From contig JADJWJ010000009.1 in the NCBI GenBank assembly GCA_016716425.1, positions 117,436 through 181,435 of the forward strand: a stretch of DNA of 64,000 nucleotides. Reading direction: 5' to 3'. Made by a program: the position numbers and the translations under genes. The first letter of the stretch is position 1; each line of letters begins with the position of its first letter. The DNA is from Betaproteobacteria bacterium (GTDB lineage Bacteria; Pseudomonadota; Gammaproteobacteria; Burkholderiales; Casimicrobiaceae). Positions 44,410-53,377 of the stretch are shown here, one piece after another. A model generated the notes under the pieces. It was not told the origin of the DNA. It was given only the letters and a program-made list of their open reading frames with translations, and did not search any database.

Positions 44410-45263
44410 TGCGCATTCTCCAGGATCAGGTGTCCGACGGCGGTGTTCGAGGCGGGGACATGGAAGAAGCGGTGAACGACGCGCGGCGCCGGCCCGCCGG
44501 CGACGTCGCTCATCGCGCCGCGGGCGATCAGCCACATCACGAGTTCGATGCCCTCGGACCCCGCCTCGCGGACGTACTCGATGTGCGGCACCTCGGCGAG
44601 CCCCGCGGGATCGGCGATCAGCCGGTCGAGGAACGCGTTGTCCCAGGCCGCGTTGATGAGGCCGGCACGCGGCCCCTGCAACTGGTGGCTCATGCCGCCG
44701 GTGCCCCAGACCTGCACTTTCAATGGCTCGTCGTACGACTCGACGGCCTTGCGCAGCGCGCGCCCGAGGTTGAAGCAGCGGCGCCCCGACGGCACCGGGT
44801 ACTGGACGACGTTGACCGCGAACGGGATCACCGGGCACGGCCACGCCTGCGGCTGGCCGCACATCAGCGACAGCGGCACCGTGAGGCCGTGGTCGACGTC
44901 CATCCGGTTGACGATGGTCAGGTCGAAGTCGTCCTGGATCACCGACTGCGCGATGTGCGCCGCGAGTTCCGGGTGCCCGATCACCGTCGGCACCGGGCGC
45001 GGGCCCCAGCCTTCGTCGGCCGGCTCGAACTGCGCCGCGGTGCCGATCGCGAACGTCGGGATCATGTCCAGGCTGAACGCGGTCGCGTGGTCGTTGTAGA
45101 CGAGGAAGATCACGTCCGGGCGGTTGGCCGCCAACCACTTCTTGGAGAATTCGTAGCCCTTGAACAGCGGCTGCCAGTACGGCTCGGCGGTCTTGGAGAG
45201 GTCGATCGCGGCGCCGATCGCCGGCACGTGCGACGTGTAGACGGAGGCGGTGATGCGGGCCAC
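44406..45263 (-). CDS. ligB: Protocatechuate 4,5-dioxygenase beta subunit
   Basis: The catalytic subunit of the extradiol Fe(II) dioxygenase that opens protocatechuate between C4 and C5. The 285 residues carry the iron ligands H12 (TSHVPAIG), H59 (VYNDHA) and E240 (EGIELVMW), plus active-site H125 and H193. These match the LigB pattern with small offsets. It starts 1 bp after the ligA stop and overlaps ligC, so the subunits are co-translated. Confidence 0.97.
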   Translation of the reverse strand: MARITASVYTSHVPAIGAAIDLSKTAEPYWQPLFKGYEFSKKWLAANRPDVIFLVYNDHATAFSLDMIPTFAIGTAAQFEPADEGWGPRPVPTVIGHPELAAHIAQSVIQDDFDLTIVNRMDVDHGLTVPLSLMCGQPQAWPCPVIPFAVNVVQYPVPSGRRCFNLGRALRKAVESYDEPLKVQVWGTGGMSHQLQGPRAGLINAAWDNAFLDRLIADPAGLAEVPHIEYVREAGSEGIELVMWLIARGAMSDVAGGPAPRVVHRFFHVPASNTAVGHLILENAQ

Positions 45264-45264
45264 G

Positions 45265-45705
45265 CTATGGCTCCCTGCGGCCGGCGGCGCCCTGCGGCTG
45301 CCGGTGCGGTTGCGCGTCGCCGTCCTCGCCCAGCCGGCGGTTGCCCTCGATCGCGCGGCCGCCGCGGACCATCATGTCGCGGTACTCGGCCTCGGTCATG
45401 CCGGTCATGCTGCCCGCCATCTGCTGGAAGCTCTTGCCGTCGGTGGCGCCGATCTTGGCGAGGAAGTAGATGTTGCCGCCCAGTGCAATGCAGCGGTTGA
45501 GGTCCCGTGCGAGCACCGCCAGCTTCTGCTCCTCGGTCATCGGCCACTCGTCGAGGTACGCGCGCTCGTTCGCCTTGAACCGCTCGCGGTTGGCCGCCTT
45601 CATCAGCGACATGCAGAACTGGTTCAGGTGGTAGCCGCGGCGCGACTGCTCGGCGTCGAAGATCGTCGTGCCGGGAATGTCCAGGTAGGGCCTGTTGAGC
45701 GCCAC
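45265..45705 (-). CDS. ligA: Protocatechuate 4,5-dioxygenase alpha subunit
   Basis: The small helical subunit that caps the LigB active site. The 146 residues include DIPGTTIFDAEQSRRGYHLNQFCMSL and ERFKANERAYLDEW. They are followed by LNRCIALGGNIYFLAKI and GGRAIEGNRRLGEDGD, typical of LigA/PmdA. It abuts ligI upstream with no gap and ligB downstream. Confidence 0.96.
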   Translation of the reverse strand: MALNRPYLDIPGTTIFDAEQSRRGYHLNQFCMSLMKAANRERFKANERAYLDEWPMTEEQKLAVLARDLNRCIALGGNIYFLAKIGATDGKSFQQMAGSMTGMTEAEYRDMMVRGGRAIEGNRRLGEDGDAQPHRQPQGAAGRREP

Positions 45706-46620
45706 TCAGTTCTCCTCCGGCCAGTACAGGCGCATCGGGTTGTCGACCAACAGCTTGCGCTGCAGCTCGGCCGTGGGCGCGATGTGCGGGATGAAGTCGA
45801 CCAGCAGGCCGTCGTCCGGCATGTGGTCCTTGAGGTTCGGGTGCGGCCAGTCGGTGCCCCAGAGCACGCGGTCGGGGAACGTCTCGACGAGGCGCCGCGC
45901 GAACGGCACCACGTCGCGGTAGGCGTGGCGCTCTCCGTCGAGCGCGCGCGGCCCTGTGAGCGACAGCCGCTCGGGGCAGCTCACCTTGCTCCAGACGTTC
46001 GGGTGGTCGCGCAGGAATTTCACGAACAACTCGAACTGCGGCCCATCGACCGGCTGGCCGACGTCCGGGCGGCCCATGTGGTCGACGACGACGGTCGTCG
46101 GCAGTGCGGTGAAGAAGTCGATCAGCTCGGGCAGGTCGACCGCCTCGAAGTAGATGACGACGTGCCAGCCCCGCTGCGCGATGCGGCCGGCAATCTCCAT
46201 GAGTTCGTCCTTCGGCGTGAAGTCGACCAGCCGCTTGACGAAGTTGAACCGGACGCCGCGCACGCCGGCGGCGTGCAGCGCGTCGAGCTCGGCGTCGGCC
46301 ACGCTGCGCCGCACCGTCGCCACGCCCCGCGCACGGCCGCCGGAGGCGACGCACGCGGCGACCAGCGCGCGGTTGTCGGCGCCGTGGCAGGTCGCCTGCA
46401 CGACGACGTTGCGCGCGAAGCCCAGCCGGTCGCGCAGCGCGAAGAGCTGCGCGGCGGACGCGTCGCACGGCGTGTACTTGCGCTCGGGCGCGAACGGAAA
46501 CACGGCGCCGGGGCCGAACACGTGGCAGTGCGCGTCGACGCTGCCCTCCGGCACGCGGAAGCGCGGCATCGACGGGTTCGCGTACCAGTCGAGCCAGCCC
46601 GGGGTCTTCGTGAACTCCAT
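45706..46620 (-). CDS. ligI: 2-pyrone-4,6-dicarboxylate hydrolase
   Basis: An amidohydrolase-superfamily lactonase that opens 2-pyrone-4,6-dicarboxylate to 4-oxalomesaconate. The 304 residues show the metal-site-like DAHCHVFGP at about 29-37, substrate arginine and tyrosine region PERKYTPCDA, VVVDHMGRPD, and WGTDWPHPN near the end. The ATG at 46620 follows ligK by 14 bp. Adjacent genes provide the preceding (LigC) and following (LigJ) steps. Confidence 0.95.
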   Translation of the reverse strand: MEFTKTPGWLDWYANPSMPRFRVPEGSVDAHCHVFGPGAVFPFAPERKYTPCDASAAQLFALRDRLGFARNVVVQATCHGADNRALVAACVASGGRARGVATVRRSVADAELDALHAAGVRGVRFNFVKRLVDFTPKDELMEIAGRIAQRGWHVVIYFEAVDLPELIDFFTALPTTVVVDHMGRPDVGQPVDGPQFELFVKFLRDHPNVWSKVSCPERLSLTGPRALDGERHAYRDVVPFARRLVETFPDRVLWGTDWPHPNLKDHMPDDGLLVDFIPHIAPTAELQRKLLVDNPMRLYWPEEN

Positions 46621-46634
46621 CCGGTGCGGCGCCG

Positions 46635-47324
46635 TCAGTCGACGTACTTGAGGCCGGCCTTCGCGAGCGGCTCGCGCATGTTGTACATGTCGAGCCCCAG
46701 CACGCCGGCCGCGAGCTTCGCGCGCTTCTCGCCCTCGTTCGCCTCGCGCGCGGCGGCGGCGTCCGCCACCTGCTGCGCGACCGCCGCGGGAACGACCACC
46801 ACGCCGTCGTCGTCGGCGACCACCACGTCGCCCGCGTTGACCGTCGCGCCCGCGCACACGACCGGCACGTTGACAGAGCCGATGGTGGCCTTGATCGTGC
46901 CCTTGGCGCTGACGGCGCGGCTCCAGACGGGAAAGCCCATCGCCGTCAGGTCTTTCACGTCGCGCACGCCGCCGTCGATCACGAGACCGACGGCGCCGCG
47001 CGCCTTGAAGCTCGTGGCCAGCAGGTCGCCGAAGAAGCCGTCCGTGCAGTCGGCCGTCACCGCGGCAATGACGAGATCGCCCGGGCGAATCTGCTCTGCG
47101 ACCACGTGCATCATCCAGTTGTCGCCGGGGTGCATCAGCACGGTGACCGCGGTGCCGCACGCGTGCGCGCCCGCGTAGATCGGCCGCAGGTAGGGCTTCA
47201 TCAGCCCCACGCGGCCCTGCGCCTCGTGGACGGTCGCGACGCCGAACCGCGCCAGCTGGTCGACGGCCGCGCGGTCGGCGCGGACGATGTTGCGGCGGAC
47301 GATGCCGAGGTCGTTGATGCTCAT
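46635..47324 (-). CDS. ligK: 4-hydroxy-4-methyl-2-oxoglutarate/4-carboxy-4-hydroxy-2-oxoadipate aldolase
   Basis: The last enzyme of the 4,5-cleavage pathway, splitting 4-carboxy-4-hydroxy-2-oxoadipate into pyruvate and oxaloacetate with a divalent metal. The 229-residue class II aldolase of the RraA-like fold shows HPGDNWMMHVVAEQIRPGD, a metal/pyruvate site in VIDGGVRDVKDL, and the tail MREPLAKAGLKYVD characteristic of LigK/ProA aldolases. Confidence 0.95.
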   Translation of the reverse strand: MSINDLGIVRRNIVRADRAAVDQLARFGVATVHEAQGRVGLMKPYLRPIYAGAHACGTAVTVLMHPGDNWMMHVVAEQIRPGDLVIAAVTADCTDGFFGDLLATSFKARGAVGLVIDGGVRDVKDLTAMGFPVWSRAVSAKGTIKATIGSVNVPVVCAGATVNAGDVVVADDDGVVVVPAAVAQQVADAAAAREANEGEKRAKLAAGVLGLDMYNMREPLAKAGLKYVD

Positions 47325-47363
47325 GTCAGTCTCTCATCGACAGGGATGTTCCGGAAACGCCCA

Positions 47364-47452
47364 TTGTGTCATCCCGAGCGCAGCGAGATCCGCTTGCGCG
47401 CGGCCAGTCGCGTCGCGGCAATGCAGATCCCTCGCTGCGCTCGGGATGACAC
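47364..47452. repeat. Dispersed palindromic repeat, GTCATCCCGAG family, copy 2
   Basis: The left end GTCATCCCGAGCGCAGCGAG and the right end CTCGCTGCGCTCGGGATGAC are inverted copies separated by a short spacer. It splits the aromatic operon between ligJ and ligK and could act as a processing or attenuation structure. Confidence 0.85.
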
Positions 47453-47466
47453 GGAAAGGCCATGTG

Positions 47467-48492
47467 TCACTTCCCCCTTGCCTTCAGGACGGCGTCGAGC
47501 CGCGGGAACACGCGGCGGGCGTTGCCCTCGTAGATCTTGTGGCGCTGCACCGGGTCGATCGCCGCGGCCTCGATGTAGCGCTTCGTGTCGTCGAAGTACT
47601 GGCCGGTCTCCGGGTCGATGCCGCGCACGGCGCCGATCATCTCGCTCGCGAACAGGATGTTGTCGACCGGGATCACCTTAGTCAGGAGGTCGATGCCCGG
47701 CTGGTGGTAGACGCACGTGTCGAAGAAGACGTTGTTGAGCAAGTGATCCTTGAGCAGCGGCTTCTTCAGCTCCTGTGCGAGCCCGCGGAAGCGTCCCCAG
47801 TGGTACGGCACCGCGCCGCCGCCGTGCGGGATGATGAAGCGCAGCGTCGGGAAGTCGCGGAAGAGGTCGGAGGTCAGGCACTGCATGAACGCCGTCGTGT
47901 CGGCGTTGAGGTAATGCGCGCCGGTCGTATGGAAGCACGGGTTGCAGCTGGTGGAGACGTGGATCATCGCCGGGATGTCGTACTCGACCATCTTCTCGTA
48001 GATCGGGTACCAGTGGCGGTCGGACAGCGGCGGCGACGTCCAGTGGCCGCCCGACGGGTCCGGATTCAGGTTGATGCCGACGTTGCCGTACTGCTCGACG
48101 CACTTCACCAGTTCGGGGATGCACGTGGCGGGATCGACACCCGGCGACTGCGGCAGCATGGCTACCGGCACGAAGTGGTCGGGGAAGAGCCGCGACACGC
48201 GAAAGCACAGCTCGTTGCAGATCGCCGCCCACGTCGAGCTGACCTGAAAGTCGCCGATGTGGTGCGCCATGAAGCTCGCGCGCGGCGAGAACAGCGTCAG
48301 GTCGCTGCCACGCTCCGTCATGAGCCGCAGCTGATTGGCTTCGATCGATTGCTTCAGGTCGTCGTCGCCGATCGCGAGCTCCGCGGCCTTCGGCATGACG
48401 GCCGCGTCCCTGATGCCGGCGATCTGACGGTTGCGCCACTCCTCCAGCGCCTTGGGCGCCGTCGTGTAGTGGCCGTGGCAGTCGATGATCAT
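47467..48492 (-). CDS. ligJ: 4-oxalomesaconate hydratase
   Basis: An amidohydrolase-fold Zn enzyme that hydrates 4-oxalomesaconate (or its tautomer) to 4-carboxy-4-hydroxy-2-oxoadipate. The 341 residues begin MIIDCHGHYTTAPKALEEW with the HxH metal motif. They include SPRASFMAHHIGD, NLNPDPSGGHW and FIIPHGGGAVPYHWGR, as in LigJ/PmdE. The ATG at 48492 is preferred over the in-frame ATG at 48540. The tautomerase LigU is not in the window. Confidence 0.95.
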   Translation of the reverse strand: MIIDCHGHYTTAPKALEEWRNRQIAGIRDAAVMPKAAELAIGDDDLKQSIEANQLRLMTERGSDLTLFSPRASFMAHHIGDFQVSSTWAAICNELCFRVSRLFPDHFVPVAMLPQSPGVDPATCIPELVKCVEQYGNVGINLNPDPSGGHWTSPPLSDRHWYPIYEKMVEYDIPAMIHVSTSCNPCFHTTGAHYLNADTTAFMQCLTSDLFRDFPTLRFIIPHGGGAVPYHWGRFRGLAQELKKPLLKDHLLNNVFFDTCVYHQPGIDLLTKVIPVDNILFASEMIGAVRGIDPETGQYFDDTKRYIEAAAIDPVQRHKIYEGNARRVFPRLDAVLKARGK

Positions 48493-48529
48493 GAGGATTT
48501 CCGTTTGCGTGCGGCGCCGCGGCCCGCGC

Positions 48530-49723
48530 TCACTCGGCAAAGTCGAGCGGCAGCCCGACGTAGTTCTCGGCGATCGTGCGGCGCCCGGCCTCCGAGTGCA
48601 CGAGGTAGTCGAGCTCCGCCTCCTGGAAGCGTCCGACGATCGGGCCGTCCTCGGGAAAGCGGTGCATCAGCATCGTGAACCACCAGGAGAAGCGCTCGGC
48701 CTTCCAGATGCGGCGCAGGCAGCGCGCCGAGTAGTTGTCGATCCCGTTCTCGCTGCCGGTGCGGAAGTACTCGACGAACGCACCCGACAGGTACTTGACG
48801 TCGGTGGCAGCGAGGTTCAGGCCCTTGGCGCCGGTCGGCGGCACGATGTGGCCGGCGTCGCCGGCCAGGAACATGCGGCCGAACCGCAGCGGCTCGGTGA
48901 CGAAGCTGCGCAGCGGCGCGATGCTCTTCTCGATCGACGGCCCGGTGACCAGCTTCGCGCGGCCCGCGTCGTCGAGGCGCAGCTTCAGCTCCTGCCAGAA
49001 CGCGGCATCGGTCCACGCCTCGATCTTGTCGGTGAGCGGCACCTGCAGGTAGTAGCGGCTGCGCGTCCGGCTGCGCTGCGAGCAGAGCGCGAAGCCGCGC
49101 GGGCTGTTCACGTAGACGAGCTCGTCGCAGACCGGCGGCGTGTCGGACAGGAGACCGAGCCAGCCGAACGGGTAGACCTTCTCGTACTCGGTGATCGCGC
49201 CGCGCGGCGCGCTCGCGCGGCACACGCCGTGGAAGCCGTCGCAGCCGGCGATGAAGTCGCAGGCGATCTCGTGCGTCGCCCCGCCGTGCTCGTAGCGCAC
49301 GCGCGGCGTGCGCGTGTCGAAGTCGTGCACCGACACGTGCTGCGCCTCGTACACGATCGGCAGCCCGGCCGCCCGGCGCGCTTCCATCAGGTCGCGCGTC
49401 AATTCGGTCTGGCCGTAGACCATGACGTTCTTGCCGCCGGTGAGTCCGTTCAGGTCGACGCGGTGCCGGCGGCCGCCGAACAGCAGCTCGATGCCGCCGT
49501 GGACGAGGCCTTCCTTGTGCATCCGCGCACCCACGCCCGCCTCGTCCATAAGGTCGATGCAGACCTGCTCGAGCACGCCGGCGCGGATGCGCGACAGCAC
49601 GTAGTCGCCGCTGCGCTGCTCGAGGATCACGTTGTCGATGCCGGCCTTGTGCAGCAACTGGCCGAGCAGCAGCCCGGACGGGCCCGCGCCGACGATGGCG
49701 ACCTGTGTCTTCGTGGGTGGCAT
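48530..49723 (-). CDS. pobA: 4-hydroxybenzoate 3-monooxygenase
   Basis: An FAD-dependent, NAD(P)H-using monooxygenase that makes protocatechuate from 4-hydroxybenzoate, feeding LigAB. The 397 residues include the FAD fingerprint VAIVGAGPSGLLLGQLL, RAGVLEQ, the DG motif CDGFHGVCRASAP, and the GD motif FLAGDAGHIVPPTGAKGLNLA. The active-site tyrosine region PLTDKIEAWTD fits PobA. It lies 37 bp upstream of ligJ on the same strand. Confidence 0.96.
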   Translation of the reverse strand: MPPTKTQVAIVGAGPSGLLLGQLLHKAGIDNVILEQRSGDYVLSRIRAGVLEQVCIDLMDEAGVGARMHKEGLVHGGIELLFGGRRHRVDLNGLTGGKNVMVYGQTELTRDLMEARRAAGLPIVYEAQHVSVHDFDTRTPRVRYEHGGATHEIACDFIAGCDGFHGVCRASAPRGAITEYEKVYPFGWLGLLSDTPPVCDELVYVNSPRGFALCSQRSRTRSRYYLQVPLTDKIEAWTDAAFWQELKLRLDDAGRAKLVTGPSIEKSIAPLRSFVTEPLRFGRMFLAGDAGHIVPPTGAKGLNLAATDVKYLSGAFVEYFRTGSENGIDNYSARCLRRIWKAERFSWWFTMLMHRFPEDGPIVGRFQEAELDYLVHSEAGRRTIAENYVGLPLDFAE

Positions 49724-49840
49724 TCGAATCTCCCGGTCCGCGACGGCGGCAAGCCTCCTGCGCGAGGAAGCGCCACGCGGACCCGGCGATTATAAGGCGC
49801 GCCGGGGCACGCGGACCGGGACGCCTGCCGGGCACCGTCC

Positions 49841-50887
49841 TCAGTCGAACACTTCGTAGAACCCGAGCTTGCGGTGCAGCGGCGCGTCGTCGACCATGAA
49901 CAGGAACGCCGGCGACTTCGCCGACGCGTTCGCGAGCCGGATCTGCGCGTGGGTGGGTGCGGCCAGCGTGTCGGATTCGCCGAACGGCAGGGACACGCCG
50001 TCGACCACCGCCGTGCCGCCACCCTCGACGACGTGCAGCACCGCCGACGCGCTGCGTCGCCTCAACGCAAGGTCCTCGCCCGGACGCAGCATCAGCGCCG
50101 AGAAGCCGAGCGTAGGCAGGCACTCGCGCCCGGTCTCCGGATTGACGTACGCGACGTGCACCGCTTCGTGCGGCGGCGTGGTGCCCGCCATGTCGGCGAG
50201 CACCCGGCGGACGCCGCGCCACGGAAAGCGCAGCAGCGGGTAGTCGGCGCGCTGGCGCGCGAGCGAACCGTACGGGATCACGCCGCCCTGCGCGAAGCGC
50301 GCGGCCGACGCGTTGCCCGGATCGGTGACCTGCTGCGGCTTCGCCTCGATCGCGTACGAGGCGTCGATGCCGTAGACGAGCGGCAGGTCGAGCGCGTCGA
50401 GCCAGATCACCGGCCCGGTGCCCTCGTGCCCGTGCTCGTGCCACAGGCCCGGCGGGGTCAGGATGAGGTCGCCCTTCTCCATCGGCAGCTTCTCGCCGCG
50501 CACGACGGTGAAGCCGCCGCTGCCCTCGATGGCGAAGCGCACGGCGGACGGCGTGTGCCGGTGATTGGGCGCGGTCTCGCCGGGCAGGATCAGCTGCAGC
50601 CCGATGTAGATGGTCGGCGTGACCTGCATGTTCTCGATCCCGAGCCCCGGGTTGCACAGCACGATGACGCGGCGCTCGGCCTTCTCGATCGGGGTCAGCT
50701 CGCCCGCGCGGATCAAGTCGGGGCGGACGTCGGCGTAGCGCCACAGGATCGGCCGGGTCCGCCGGTTCGGCTTGCCGTACGGCAGCACGGCGCGCAGCGA
50801 CGGCCACAGCGGCAGCGTGTTGCGGCTGACGAGCCCCTGGTAGTACTCGGCCGGAAGGTCGGCCACGCTTCCGAGTTCGCTGCTCAT
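49841..50887 (-). CDS. Gentisate 1,2-dioxygenase
   Basis: A bicupin Fe(II) dioxygenase that opens gentisate to maleylpyruvate. The 348 residues begin VADLPAEYYQGLVSRNTLPLWPSL-like. The catalytic cupin motif is APNHRHTPSAVRFAIEG with GLWHEHGHEG, and a second, less conserved cupin occurs near AVLHVVEGGG. It follows the 3-hydroxybenzoate 6-hydroxylase gene by 37 bp, which defines the substrate. Maleylpyruvate isomerase and fumarylpyruvate hydrolase are not in the window. Confidence 0.94.
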   Translation of the reverse strand: MSSELGSVADLPAEYYQGLVSRNTLPLWPSLRAVLPYGKPNRRTRPILWRYADVRPDLIRAGELTPIEKAERRVIVLCNPGLGIENMQVTPTIYIGLQLILPGETAPNHRHTPSAVRFAIEGSGGFTVVRGEKLPMEKGDLILTPPGLWHEHGHEGTGPVIWLDALDLPLVYGIDASYAIEAKPQQVTDPGNASAARFAQGGVIPYGSLARQRADYPLLRFPWRGVRRVLADMAGTTPPHEAVHVAYVNPETGRECLPTLGFSALMLRPGEDLALRRRSASAVLHVVEGGGTAVVDGVSLPFGESDTLAAPTHAQIRLANASAKSPAFLFMVDDAPLHRKLGFYEVFD

Positions 50888-50924
50888 GGCGGGAGTCCTC
50901 TCGCGGTTTGCATGCGCGCAGCCG

Positions 50925-52130
50925 TCACGGTCCAGCCGCATCGCGGCCGTAGCCGTAGATCCAGTCGAGGCTGCGGTAGAAGTCCGCCGGCGTCTTGCCG
51001 CCGAGGATCTCGTTGCGCACGAGCCGCTCGACGCCGGCCGCGTGGTAGAGCCGGCCCAGCTCGCGCGACGAAAGCACGATGCGCGCGGTGCGCGTGATGC
51101 GCCGGTCCTGGTAGCGTCGGAACGCCCCGCCGAGGTCGTCGGGGCTTGCCGTCACTTCGTGCATCAGCGTGACGGCGTCCTCGATCGCCATGCACGCGCC
51201 CTGCGCGAAGTACTGCAGCGTCGGGTGCGCGGCGTCGCCCAGCAGCGTCACGTTGCCGTCGGACCAGTTGCCCACCGGCTCGCGGTCGACCAGCACCCAG
51301 CGTCGCCAGTTGCGCGACTTCTCGAGGATGCTCCGCGGCTTCGCCGGCAGGTGCACGAAGTACGACAGCAGCTCGTCGCGGTCGCCCGGCTCGTTGTGGC
51401 CCTCGGTCGTGCGCGACGGGTGGTGGAACGTGGCGACGATGTTGAAGAGCTTCCACCCACGCAGCGGATAGTGGACCATGTGGCACTTGGGCCCGGCCCA
51501 CAGGCAGGCCGCGTTCCAGCGCAGGTCCTCGGGCATCTCCTCGATCGGCAGCACCGCGCGGTAGGCGATGTGGCCGGAGACCTTCGGGTCGCCGTCGCCG
51601 ACGATCGCCTCGCGCACCTTCGAGCGCACGCCGTCGCAGCCGACCAGCGCGTCGCCGGTGAACGACGCGCCGTTGGCCGTGTGCACTTCGACGCGGCCGG
51701 CGCGCTTGACGAAGCCCGTCACCTCGTGGCGCGGCAGCAGCGTGACGTCGGGATCGGCGACGTTGACCGCGTGCAGCGGCGCGTGCAGGTCGGCCCGGTG
51801 GATCACCGCGTAGGGATTGCGGAAGTGCTCGCGGAACGGCGCGTCGACCGGGATTTCCGCGACCTTGTCGCCGGTCATGCCGTCCATCATGATCAGCTTG
51901 TCGATGTAGACGGCGTTTTCCAGCGTCCGCTCGGCCACGCCCAGCGTCTTCAGCGCGTGGAACACGTTTGGCCCCAGCTGGATGCCGGCGCCGATCTCGC
52001 CGAACTCCGCGGCGCGCTCCAGCACCGTGACCTTGCAGCCGGCCCGGGACAGCCCGATGGCGGCGGCCATGCCGCCGATTCCGCCGCCCGCCACGATGAC
52101 GGTCCGCTTCGCTGTCGGTGCTGCGCTCAT
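50925..52130 (-). CDS. 3-hydroxybenzoate 6-monooxygenase
   Basis: A flavoprotein hydroxylase of the salicylate-hydroxylase-like group. The 401 residues carry the FAD fingerprint VIVAGGGIGGMAAAIGLSRAG, the DG motif LVGCDGVRSKVREAI, and the GD motif VTLLGDAAHPTLQYFAQGACMAIEDA. Placement directly before gentisate dioxygenase supports conversion of 3-hydroxybenzoate to gentisate, although salicylate 5-type chemistry cannot be excluded from sequence alone. It is the first gene of the block. Confidence 0.88.
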   Translation of the reverse strand: MSAAPTAKRTVIVAGGGIGGMAAAIGLSRAGCKVTVLERAAEFGEIGAGIQLGPNVFHALKTLGVAERTLENAVYIDKLIMMDGMTGDKVAEIPVDAPFREHFRNPYAVIHRADLHAPLHAVNVADPDVTLLPRHEVTGFVKRAGRVEVHTANGASFTGDALVGCDGVRSKVREAIVGDGDPKVSGHIAYRAVLPIEEMPEDLRWNAACLWAGPKCHMVHYPLRGWKLFNIVATFHHPSRTTEGHNEPGDRDELLSYFVHLPAKPRSILEKSRNWRRWVLVDREPVGNWSDGNVTLLGDAAHPTLQYFAQGACMAIEDAVTLMHEVTASPDDLGGAFRRYQDRRITRTARIVLSSRELGRLYHAAGVERLVRNEILGGKTPADFYRSLDWIYGYGRDAAGP

Positions 52131-52284
52131 CCTGCCTCCTCCGCGGCCGGCGCGCGCCGCGGCCGCCGTGCCGCGTCATGGGCACCGGCGACCGGCGCAC
52201 CACCGATCCGACCGGCAGCGTACCGGCGATCCATCGGCTGTCAAGCGGCGGCGCGCCGGCCCCGCGCGGCGGCGTCGCGGCCGC

Positions 52285-52298
52285 TTGACCGGCATCAA
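52285..52298. promoter_or_regulatory. FNR/ANR-type box upstream of ubiUVT
   Basis: TTGACCGGCATCAA fits the FNR-family consensus TTGAY-N4-RTCAA at every defined position. It ends 62 bp before the ubiU ATG, compatible with class II activation (site centred near -41) and a 5' leader of roughly 25-30 nt. The product genes act under low oxygen, as expected for such control. Confidence 0.7.
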
Positions 52299-52360
52299 GG
52301 GCGCGCGGCGGCAGCCGCCGCTACGATGCGAAGCTGTCTCCGCTTCGCCCCGATGCCCCC

Positions 52361-53377
52361 ATGACCGCCGCGCGCGCCGCGCCCGACCTCGTCTGTCCCG
52401 CCGGCGGCCTGCCCGCGCTGAAGGCGGCCGTCGACCATGGCGCCGACTGCGTCTACGTCGGCTTCCGCGACGAGACCAACGCCCGCGCCTTCGCGGGCCT
52501 CAACTTCGACGACCGCGCCCTGGCCGACGGCATCGCCTACGCGCACCGGCGCAACCGCCGCGTGCTGATCGCGCTCAACACCTACCCCGGCGAGGCGCGG
52601 TTCGCGCGCTGGACGGCCGCGGTCGACCGCGCGGCGCAATTCGGTGCCGACGCGATCATCGTCGCCGATCCGGGACTCCTCGCATACGCGCGCGCGACGC
52701 ACCCGTCGTTGCGCCTGCACCTGTCGGTGCAGGGGTCGGCGACGTCGTACGAGGCGATCGAGTTCCATCGCGAGCGCTTCGGCATCCAGCGCGCGGTGCT
52801 GCCGCGCGTGCTGTCGGTGGCGCAGGTCGCGCACACGATCGCCCACACGCAGGTCGAGATCGAGGTGTTTGGCTTCGGCAGCCTGTGCGTGATGGTCGAG
52901 GGCCGCTGCGCGCTGTCGGCCTACGCCACCGGCCAGGGTCCGAACCGGCACGGCGTGTGCTCGCCGGCGAAGTTCGTCGAGTGGGACGAGCGGCCCGACG
53001 GCATGACGACGCGCCTCGGGGGCTTCCTGATCGACCGCTTCGGCTCCGGCGAACGCGCCGGCTACCCCACCGTGTGCAAGGGCCGCTACGACGTCGGCGG
53101 CGGCCGCTACTACGCGATCGAGGAGCCGACCAGCCTCGACACGCTGGAGTTGCTGCCCGAGTTCGTGCGCATCGGGGTGGCCGCGATCAAGATCGAGGGC
53201 CGGCAGCGCAGCCCGGCCTACGTCGCCGACGTCACGCGCACGTGGCGCGAGGCGATCGACGCGTGCGTCACGGCGCCCGACCGGTTCGCCGTGCAGCCGC
53301 GCTGGCGCGCGACGCTCGGCCCGCTGTGCGAAGGGCAGGCGCAGACGCTGGGCGCGTACTCGCGGCCGTGGCGATGA
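52361..53377 (+). CDS. ubiU: Oxygen-independent ubiquinone hydroxylation protein UbiU (U32 family)
   Basis: With UbiV, this [4Fe-4S] protein hydroxylates the ubiquinone ring without O2, using prephenate as oxygen donor in E. coli. The 338-residue U32-fold protein has four cysteines at 176, 183, 200 and 239, the same spacing as the cluster ligands in E. coli UbiU. It also has the N-terminal LVCPAGGLPALKAAVDHGAD and IEGRQRSPAYV. UbiV starts within its stop codon. The FNR-type box upstream suggests induction at low oxygen. Confidence 0.94.
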   Translation: MTAARAAPDLVCPAGGLPALKAAVDHGADCVYVGFRDETNARAFAGLNFDDRALADGIAYAHRRNRRVLIALNTYPGEARFARWTAAVDRAAQFGADAIIVADPGLLAYARATHPSLRLHLSVQGSATSYEAIEFHRERFGIQRAVLPRVLSVAQVAHTIAHTQVEIEVFGFGSLCVMVEGRCALSAYATGQGPNRHGVCSPAKFVEWDERPDGMTTRLGGFLIDRFGSGERAGYPTVCKGRYDVGGGRYYAIEEPTSLDTLELLPEFVRIGVAAIKIEGRQRSPAYVADVTRTWREAIDACVTAPDRFAVQPRWRATLGPLCEGQAQTLGAYSRPWR

